From contig OY365822.1 of assembly GCA_959347315.1 (NCBI GenBank), forward strand, positions 13,495,519 to 13,559,518: DNA of 64,000 nt, in the 5' to 3' direction. Position 1 is the stretch's first letter. Every line of letters begins with the position of its first letter. This document shows, in pieces, positions 55,965-64,000 of the stretch. The notes under the pieces were generated by a model. The model saw only the letters and a list, made by a program, of their open reading frames with translations, did no database searches and was not told the origin of the DNA. Origin of the DNA: Bimastos eiseni. Taxonomy: Eukaryota; Annelida; Clitellata; Crassiclitellata; Lumbricidae. The translations under genes and the position numbers were made by a program.

Positions 55965-56139
55965 TATCATATAAACTAAAGCTAAATATCGGTTTCAACT
56001 GTCATATTCTTATTCATCAAAACAAATTTCATCACATGTTTATTCTGTTGACCAGTGTTGTAGATAATAATATTGAGTTTGGTCAATGGAGTGACATACG
56101 CAGACCATAATTCATTATCTATTTACTTCATCGGGTAGG
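55965..56139. other. No recognisable gene
   Basis: Short AT-rich spacer between the MITE and the pentamer satellite. Confidence 0.4.
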
Positions 56140-56372
56140 CTTAAAGTAAGGTGAGGTAAGATTAATAAAAACAGTAGTATAAGGTACACATACTGTGAGA
56201 ATGACACGGTAAAGTATGATAAGATTAAATGCAGTAAGGTTGGTAATAATAAAATTAGGCAAAATAAAATAAGGTAAAAGTAAAGTTGAGCTATAGACTG
56301 TTAGAAATAAGGTAAGAAAGGTGAGAATGTCAGGCAAGATAATGTAAAGTAAATATAATAAAGATTAGGCAA
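56140..56372. repeat. AAGGTAAG-type pentamer satellite, second occurrence
   Basis: Same composition as the LRRD1-like intron at 2720-3470 (TAAGGTGAGGTAAG, AAAATAAGGTAAAAGTAAAG), but more degenerate. Confidence 0.75.
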
Positions 56373-59207
56373 GGTGGTTTATCAACCCATAAAATCGTAG
56401 TTCTAAAACTCCGACACATCATATGTCAAAAACTATATGCCTACAAGTTCCACACCCAGATTCCGTCCGTTTCAATATCAAGCTCGAAATGAGAAAAAAA
56501 TACCATCGAATTTTAATCTGAGATTCTCTGAGCTCCAGTGTCAACCAAAAAATATATTTGACAGATCTATCGAGGAGTTTTTAAAAGTCTGCAACGCCAC
56601 CTACCGCTAGCCAGAGTATCGGTTTCTTTTTTAATTGCATGTCTTCTCATGGAATATATCGTCAGGCTATTAACTTTATGTTTTTCGTCGTTGTCTGATA
56701 AGTATCAACTGTGAACCTAAGCTATAAATTGGCCTTACAACTCTGAGAAATTAGTCACTAAATTAGAGAGAGCATGTTATTTTGGTTTCTTCTGCTCCAA
56801 ATCCTAAATAACACTAGCATAAACAACTAAACTTATTATAAACACGGCATTTGACGGGGAATAAATCTGTAATAGGTTACGACGTAGAAGGGAAAGCCAT
56901 TGAACTTGGTCTGTTAACGTTTTTTTAAATTTGTCCCCAGATTGAAATTAAGTTTCTGCCGTAAATTAACCTGTTGGTTGCATTTGGTTTGATGGCGCGA
57001 TATCATGACTCCTCGTTATATTCTCGTACAGACATACAATAATCTTCTATGATGCTATCATCGCATTCTGCAAAGCGCTCTTCATCTGGATCATGTGGTT
57101 AGCTACGCTGGTTAAAAGCGTACGTCCCATGCCACACAGTGCGCGCGGATGCCGGTTCGCATACCGATCGCAACTATATTTAAGAAATTTCAATCTCGGG
57201 TTGGATGATACATAAAGGGTGTGGCATCTATTCAGAAGGGCAGCGGGGTGATCTATCACACCCGCACGAATCCTTTCCAAAATATGCAGGCCGTAGGTCA
57301 TAGATTGCCATAGAAAAACGCACACATTCGCATATATCACTCTTCTGTTGAGCTGATAGCCGCATTCCGAAATAAAAATCTATCTTAGAGGAATGGCTTC
57401 GAGATTCACCAGGTCATCATAAGTAAAGGGAGGAGAAGCAATTATAAGAATAGACCAAGCAACATTGTAAACATTGTAAACATTGTAAACATTTAAATGT
57501 ATAAACATTTCTCACCTATCCCCATCTTCACTTACACGTACATCGGTTAGGGTCAGGATCGATAAGTCACAAACAATACAGAACAATGCAACGCCGTAAC
57601 ATATAATGCAATAAAATACAATACGATAAAACTTGCACAATTACATTCACAAGCAGTAAAGGAACAATGCAATACAAAGCAAAACGTTGCAATGAAATAC
57701 AGTGGAATGAAATAGTATAGGCCAACAATAACATTAAATTAAATTTTAAAAATATAATACATTGTAAAACAATGCAATACAAGACAATGCAATGCAATAA
57801 AATACTTTGCACAGCATTGCAATACAACTAGAATATCAATATGCATTCCTAACAGGGTTCAACAGCTGCTGTTATGTGACCTTTTCGTCGTTTAATACCA
57901 ATGCTGTACGTGCATAGGGGGGAGTATCTCATTAGAAATTTGGGCAAGTAAATTTAAAAAAAATAATAGTAATAGGACTACCATTAAAAATCTTTTATTA
58001 TTTGCAGTCAACCATTTTATTATAATCTACAGTGTCAATGTGTGCGCCATTAACTTTGGTTCAATCCTTGAATAACATTAACCCGGTTGTCTGTCAAAAT
58101 TGAAGAGGGGGAGAAGTTGCTCCAATGACATAGGGGGATTAAGTTGCCGAAATAGGCACTTTTCTTTATTTCTTCCAGTGTTCTCAATCTGTTGCTCACG
58201 TAGCTCTTCGTCAGTCTTCATCTGCTTCTAGTTTCTCATTTCAGCATGTTTCTGCCTTTCCAATCAATTGTTAAAATTGAATACCAGCATTCACCTTATT
58301 CGTCTCTTACTTCGTTTAATCACACATCTGCGAACGCTCGAAACATGTCCCAAAGTGACATACATTTCAATTTCTTTTCTTTAAAACTAGTGTTCAAGAA
58401 ATGCTGCTTAATTCTTTCAGAAGCCTTCTAAATTTCCATTCGTTTTCAGCACGCTATTTTCCATCCAACTCCTTCACTCGAGTGTTTACCTTTCTTGGGA
58501 AAAATTTTTCGTTTGTGAAACATTAAGGGTTGTGTTGAACAATTGATTCACCAGTCGCTTCTTAGGCCTATCCCACAGTCGATTTTCCTGGTGTGTTTTG
58601 ATCCAACCGCTGTCACCAATAAATTTCACCTTTCTTTTGCCAAATATTCTCTGTGATCTAACTCAGATTTCTTGCCCTGCCATTACTTATAAATAGTCAA
58701 TCACGTTCTGCCAAAAGTGAACTCAATCGGAACCGACTTTGCCTGGTAACAGATTTTACACCACACCCGCCAAAGATACAACGCGTCCCAGACGAGCAGC
58801 ATGTAGCTGACAGTTTTGTCCGCCCCAGATCGACTTCTTCACGCGCCCCATCCTCCACCACATCCTCGGTCTGTTTGGTTAAATAAATTATCTGTGTTGT
58901 CCACGGTGTAAACAATGTCTTAGCCAAATCATTTCCTCTGATCTTCCGTTAATCGGTTACGGCTGTCCCGGTCGTAAAACTGTTTCTCGTGTTTCGCGCG
59001 CAAAAGCAATTCGTCTGCCATCGCCTTTTGATTTACGCTGTTCATCTTTGTCCTTGGATCCGCCCACGGCTAGTGCCGCCCAGCCACAGGGCCTGGCCCC
59101 GCCTCCTCCTCCTTAGTCTTTCGATTAAGGTATATTATACGAACTGGTAGCTCAGTTTCAACGGACGATAAGGCATTAAGGCGCTGAGCATATCGAGGAC
59201 GATCAGT
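56373..59207. other. No recognisable gene; ATACAATGCA-type repeat at 57560-57840
   Basis: 57560-57835 is an imperfect 5/10-bp repeat of AATACAATGC and AATACAAT steps. A CATTGTAAA triplet repeat lies at about 57.46-57.49 kb. A minus-strand frame at 58697-58927 (DVVEDGAREEVDLGRTKLSA) has protein-like composition but no family I recognise. Confidence 0.45.
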
Positions 59208-59215
59208 GATATGAG

Positions 59216-59411
59216 CAGGACCGTACCTAGCAATAATTGCGCCCTGTGCGTAGCTAATTGCGCCCTGTGCGTAGCATCAATTTGGCGCCCACATATTTTG
59301 AAAATAGTGCATTTTATGGAATAATAAGTTATTCCATCCTGAAATTTGCACCCTTTCCACATTTGCGCCCGGGGCCGAGGCCTTGTTGGCCCCTCCCTCG
59401 GTACGGCCCTG
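59216..59411. mobile_element. hAT-type MITE, 196 bp, perfect target-site duplication
   Basis: Ends CAGGACCGTACC and, inverted, CAGGGCCGTACC. Flanks GATATGAG at 59208-59215 and GATATGAG at 59412-59419 are identical. An internal 21-bp step (GCGCCCTGTGCGTAGC) is doubled. No coding capacity. Confidence 0.92.
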
Positions 59412-59419
59412 GATATGAG

Positions 59420-61113
59420 ACGGAGGTGTATAGAAGGAGCTCATTCCAGTTAGGTGGACCCACGACCATGAAGGCCCGACGCTTATTGGTGTTTGCAAAA
59501 GGACGATCAGTTCAACCCGGACCTTAGAGCCAAGGAGCTACGGTCACCGCTGGCAAGAATATGGTGACATGGTTCCTGCGGCAAGCATGCGCATTTCCAC
59601 CGAGACACTAAGAGAAATGCGTTGTGGTAGCGACAACCGGTGCCTTGGCAATTAAAATAACGAGGATAATCTACAGAGGGACTGAAATTTGACAATAAAT
59701 CCCACAGTTCATGGTGCGTGCGGATTATGATCCTTTCGGTAAAAATAACATAAAGGGAAGTACTTGCACCGTAACAATTCTGTTAAACATCACGAGCCAT
59801 AGTGGTTTAAAAGAACCACGTCTCCAGTTTTGAGCCAGACAGTTTACTTACTACAGTTGCGAACAGAGGAAGAGGAGACACCGAGATGGAAGGACCACAA
59901 CTATGATTTGAACGCAGGCCAAACGTTATGTCCCAGCCAGGACTGGTTAAGACATCAGAAGGATTCCTCTCCAACGAGACTGCCGCAAAGCCTTCTGGTC
60001 TTTGAAGCCGTCCGGGTTATTGTCCACTTACCCACAAGAAGAAGTTCATCGTCTGGCACGATTTCTTGCGCAATCGGATGATAGCATTCACAGACGGGTA
60101 AGGAGGAAAAGAAGTCCCAAGAGACTTAAATACAGAGGGGTAGGACAAAAGTCACATAAGTTTGGCCGTATATATGGCTCTTGTAATAACTGATGTACAA
60201 CTTAAGTTTTCCAAAATGTACATATTTGACGCAGAATCGTAAGAGTTTTGGGACTATAGCAAATAAGAAACGATGGTAATAGACCATCGTTAGGTAATAA
60301 TAGTAATAATAATAATAATAATAATTCAAACTGCTCTGCTGGACATTGTCATTCTACGAAGACTCCAATGTTTCTTAAGTTGACTGTTTGACTAATTTAC
60401 TGACTGACTGACTGACTTACTTACTGACTGACTTACTTACTTTCTTACTGACTGACTTACTGACTGACTGACTTACTGACTGTTGATTCATTGATAGATT
60501 GACAGATTGATAGATAGATAAATGGATGGATGGATTGATTGATTGTTTGATTGATTGATTGATCGTCATTCTATTGTATCGGTTGCGCCCAGCCGAATTC
60601 GCCGGTAGAGAGATACGTCACCTTTTATTTATAGGCACTTTCCTTATATTATTCACGGTACTTCCTTCCCTGTCTCTATCTCCCTTCTCCTTCTTCTCAG
60701 CTGCTCTGCCCTCTCTGGTATACTCGGACCTCCACTAAGATCGATCCCTGGACAACCCCTCTAACACGACGCAGCGCTCGTGAATAAGCTCGTGCCTTCA
60801 GTGCCTATTCGTTGTCCTCCTCCTCATTCCTTCTCCTCCTCCATCTCCGTATCTTCCGACTCATCCCTTCCTCTGCTCCATCATATCCTTTTAGCCATTT
60901 ATCATCTCCATCTTTCACTTCCAACCTCGGCAGCCAATCTCTCTCCACATAGTAAGTGCATGGTTGCAATGCTTTGATGGCGGCGGACATCTTCCAGATG
61001 ACCTCTGAACCACCCACATCGCCAGATACCATCACATTTTGGTCCCACGATGAACGCTGAAATGGACCCACTAAGACATGTTCGTACCATACCTTTCAAT
61101 TGTTCACCCATTT
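59420..61113. other. No recognisable gene; TAA and TGACTGACTTAC repeats
   Basis: (TAA)n at 60298-60326 and imperfect TGACTGACTTAC at 60390-60485. Open frames at 59.8-60.2 kb lack any recognisable motif. Confidence 0.45.
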
Positions 61114-61260
61114 CAGGGGCGTCCACATAGTGGGGTCTGGTGGCAAATGCCTCCAATTTCAGGTAGGGGGGAAATTTTTTTAGTATTAGGGGGATATTTT
61201 GCCTTATTGACACTTGAGACCGGGGTTTGCCTCCATCACTTAGGGGGCATTGGGACCCCT
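61114..61260. mobile_element. CAGGGGCGTCCA-family MITE, degraded copy 2
   Basis: Starts CAGGGGCGTCCACATAG and contains GGCAAATGCCTCCAATTTCA, but the right end (GGGACCCCT) is altered and no target duplication is visible. Confidence 0.6.
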
Positions 61261-61460
61261 CGTCTCAGCTTTTGGCTTTCAGGATAGTGCCTCTTGCAAG
61301 TTTTTAGTTATGCTAAGATCTGAGCATATTCGTTATTTCTTTGATTGTTCTTTTAATCTATTCTGACCATATTTTGTATCTTTAAGCGCGTCGGTTCATC
61401 AATGCTCTTTGTCCTAACTAGAAAAGTCTGAAAAACGATGCAAAAAGCTGTGCATGGAAC

Positions 61461-61623
61461 CAGAGGCGTCATTTCCAGTCTGAGTGATGGAGGAAAACCT
61501 CCCCCGGTCTCAAGGATCACGAAGGCAAGATATTCCCCACTAAGAGACTCAGAAATTTTATTTTCCCGTACCTGAAAATGAGGCATTTGCCTCCGGACCC
61601 CCTCCCCTATCTGGACGCCCCTG
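61461..61623. mobile_element. CAGGGGCGTCCA-family MITE, copy 3
   Basis: Ends CAGAGGCGTCATTTCC and, inverted, CAGGGGCGTCCAGATAGG. Flanks CATGGAAC and CTTAGAAC agree at 6 of 8 bases. It shares GAGGCATTTGCCTCCGG with the copy at 9996-10150. Confidence 0.75.
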
Positions 61624-61639
61624 CTTAGAACAAAGTGAA

Positions 61640-62130
61640 GCCGAAAGAACAACGTAAGGAGCGATAAAATCATATTGAACAACGTAAAGAACATCGTTAA
61701 GAACAATTTAAAGAAAAATTGTAGAGAGCAATTTAATGAACAACTAAGAATTAACACTGTATAGAACGATATGAATAACGATGTAACGAACACCATAAAG
61801 AGACGATGCGAGGCGCAATAAAAAGAACAGTGAGGAAAACAGCCTAATAACCGATGAAAATAACAACATAAAAATGATAACAAGAACAACGTAGAAAGCA
61901 ATTTAAGAACAATGTAGTGAAGAAGGAAAAAACGCGTGAAAAACGCCAAAAGCTTGCAAAAACATTTTCGAACAAGAAGTCAATGAGAAGATATCTTGAG
62001 AATGCCTGGCAAACGTAAGAAGAAAAACCGGAAAATGAATCATCGAACAAAGGAACGAGCTAAGAGTAACTGGAATTGCTAAGGAGCAATAGAGAATCGA
62101 AAAAAACAAGTCTACGAGAACAGATTGATG
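61640..62130. repeat. Degenerate GAACAACGTAAAGAA repeat
   Basis: Imperfect 10-30-bp steps around GAACAA, AACGTAAAGAA and GAACAATTTAA. The open frames that arise from it (FFLLHYIVLKLLS and similar on the minus strand) are repeat-derived. Confidence 0.6.
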
Positions 62131-62858
62131 CAAATGGCGTCTATTCCATTAAAACGCAGTTAGCAAAAACGCCCAATTCCCGGACACCTTGCAAACTCGG
62201 AAACTCTATACTCCGGACAAGATTATCTGCGTATACACCGTTGCAACAGGCTCCCGTTTATTAAACCCCACAACTCTCAGATAAAACCCGCGTTAGATCA
62301 ATACTTACCAAACTTCGACAGAGAACTTTGTTGACGGGTTCAAGCATGCAAGACACTCTTCTTCCGTTTTAACTGTGTGCTCTCTAATGTTTTCGCTTTT
62401 ATGTTATCATAGACGAAGAAGAACGACAGGCCGATAGTCTTTGGCCGATGCTAATGCATAGCGTACCGCCCAGAGATAAGGAAGTACTCGCGCTAGTTAA
62501 GTCTGTCGCTATGTTCTTTGCTCCCTCGCTGTCTGCGTGCGTAAGTTGTTTCCGAGCGCTGCGGAAAGACGGCTTGTGTGTAGCATCGTACCACCGGGTA
62601 CCTGTTTTTATACCGCCACGCGATAGGATGCTCGTTCTTGGCTGGTGTTTGGTCTGGCCTCTGTTGGAGGTGGGCGTTGATGGATAAACGAGGCGGTGAG
62701 GAGAATGGTCGTCTCAAGTCAACGCTATTCGATTTTTGCCGCAACTGTGAATATACGATTTACTGACTGACTGACAGAATTAATTAATTGATGATTGACT
62801 GACTGACTGATTGACTAAACGAATAAATGATTGAATGACTGAATGACCGAATAATTCC
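62131..62858. other. No recognisable gene
   Basis: No coding region could be supported; the right part is TGACTGAC-type repeat leading into the pure tract. Confidence 0.45.
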
Positions 62859-63024
62859 CTGACTGACTGACTGACTGACTGACTGACTGACTGACTGACT
62901 GACTGACTGACTGACTGACTGACTGACTGACTGACTGACTGACTGACTGACTGACTGACTGACTGACTGACTGACTGACTGACTGACTGACTGACTGACT
63001 GACTGACTGACTGACTGACTGACT
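62859..63024. repeat. Pure (CTGA)n microsatellite, about 41 units
   Basis: About 166 bp of uninterrupted CTGA units. An uninterrupted tetranucleotide tract this long is expected to vary in length between individuals, and its length in an assembly may not be exact. Confidence 0.97.
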
Positions 63025-63180
63025 TATCAGCTGATTGTTTACTGATTTTCTAACAGGGCGCTTGATTGAATGAAATAACGATTGATTGATGGATTAGCTA
63101 ATTAACCAACTGATTTAATTGCTAAGCGAGTAGGTGACTAATGGATCGATTAATTCATCGTTTGACCAGGTCTCTGCTTA

Positions 63181-63360
63181 GGGACCCAGATTTTCTGTCT
63201 GGTGGCCTGTAATTTCTCCACCTGGAGGTCCGGAATTTCTCTGCATAGGGACCCAGATTTTCTCCGACTAGTGGCCTGTAATTTCTCTGCCTCCTAGGGC
63301 CCGGAATTTCACTGAATATGGGCCCGGAAATTCTCTACCCAGGGTCCGAAGTCTCTGTCG
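63181..63360. repeat. 67-bp tandem repeat with internal half-repeat
   Basis: GGGACCCAGATTTTCT starts at 63181 and 63248. Each unit also holds GGCCTGTAATTTCTC and a CCGGAATTTC(T/A)CTG half, so the 67-bp unit arose from an older repeat of about 34 bp. A third, partial unit follows. Confidence 0.85.
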
Positions 63361-64000
63361 GCATGTCTGCATTTGACTGCCTGAATGATGGACAGCTTTA
63401 TCGAGTGGGAAATCGTGTCTGGGAAAGTGCATTTGCACACGAAGTAAGCTGACACTTTAGATAATTGGCAGAGCTCTGGAACCCTGGAACCGTAAGTAGG
63501 TCAGCAAGGACATTTTCTGGGTCACGGCGAGCAAGACCTTCCCACAGCTGCTGTCGATAAGGAACCGATGGCCTGGGTTTCGCGGAATGGAGATGGGACT
63601 GATTGGAACCGACACGGGACCTCACTTGACAAGGGTTGCTGTCAATCACCACTCGTGGGATAATGATTGACAGGCCATGCAAATGCTTCTTGTAACATAG
63701 ACAGATAGTTAGACAGTCAGAGAGGCAGACAGACAGATATACAGCCTACCGACCATGTGTTGGCGATATCGTGCAACTGTTCCGCGATAGTTAATTTTTT
63801 TCTGAGAAGTAAGGCTAAAAGAAAGGATGGAACGCTTGGAAAGAACGCAGGAGCAAGGGAATGAAGGAAATGACAGCGGAAAGAAAGGAGAAATGAAGCA
63901 AAGTAGAAATGACGAAAAGGAGAATTTGGAAGGAGGAAAATGGCAGATGGAAAGAAGAAAAGAAAGGAGAGATGCAGTAATGAAGTTTGTACACCGCGGA
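63361..64000. other. No recognisable gene
   Basis: Purine-rich right end (GAAAGGAG steps from 63830). No supportable coding region. Confidence 0.5.

Noticed and set aside
61353..62133. Hydrophobic minus-strand frames resembling multi-pass membrane proteins
   Set aside because: They coincide with a degenerate GAACAACGTAA repeat, with no conserved motif.

Overview
The window is animal nuclear DNA. Its genes are split by introns with GT/AG borders, it is rich in simple repeats, and much of it is transposon debris, with frequent TAGGCCTA-type words. The best clue to the lineage is at 51043-51972 (minus): a precursor carrying 12 dibasic-flanked GFGD tetrapeptides, which is the achatin neuropeptide pattern known from molluscs and annelids. 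A spiralian (lophotrochozoan) invertebrate is therefore the most likely source. No bacterial-style operons, CRISPR arrays or rRNA genes are seen.

Layout. 0-2.3 kb: decayed non-LTR retrotransposon pieces and a TGGA-rich satellite. 2.4-5.9 kb (minus): an LRRD1-like gene, about 25 leucine-rich repeats followed across two introns by a death domain; the last intron is a GGTAA-type repeat. 6-13 kb: microsatellites, a small hAT MITE and a reverse-transcriptase fragment. 13.5-16.5 kb: an NHL-propeller fragment beside a decayed BED/hAT transposon. 18-25.4 kb: a tandem array of a ubiquitin-specific-protease (USP) terminal exon. An intact hAT transposon with a perfect 8-bp target-site duplication has jumped into this array, and a MITE sits inside two of the exon copies; the remaining copies preserve the empty sites. 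26-32 kb: an upstream USP exon, a second NHL fragment and a 1.4-kb hAT-type element with another repeat nested in it.

34.5-35.5 kb (minus): an 11-finger C2H2 gene with an internal three-finger duplication. 36.2-37.3 kb: a foldback element. 38-40.7 kb (minus): a retrotransposon tail and a broken Mab-21/cGAS-like-receptor gene. 43.7-48.9 kb: a 1.45-kb segmental duplication carrying decayed zinc-finger genes, followed by a 685-bp deletion derivative of the hAT element from 18.4 kb. 51-52 kb: the achatin precursor. 52-64 kb: almost entirely repeats, including a duplicated 24-bp minisatellite block, a Tc1/mariner-like MITE, several hAT MITEs and a pure (CTGA)n tract.

No shared pathway links the genes. 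The window is best read as a gene-poor, transposon-shaped region with a few functional loci (LRRD1-like, zinc finger, achatin, the intact hAT transposase) and several pseudogenes whose breakage can be followed step by step. All intron and exon limits were read from the sequence by eye, without transcript evidence.
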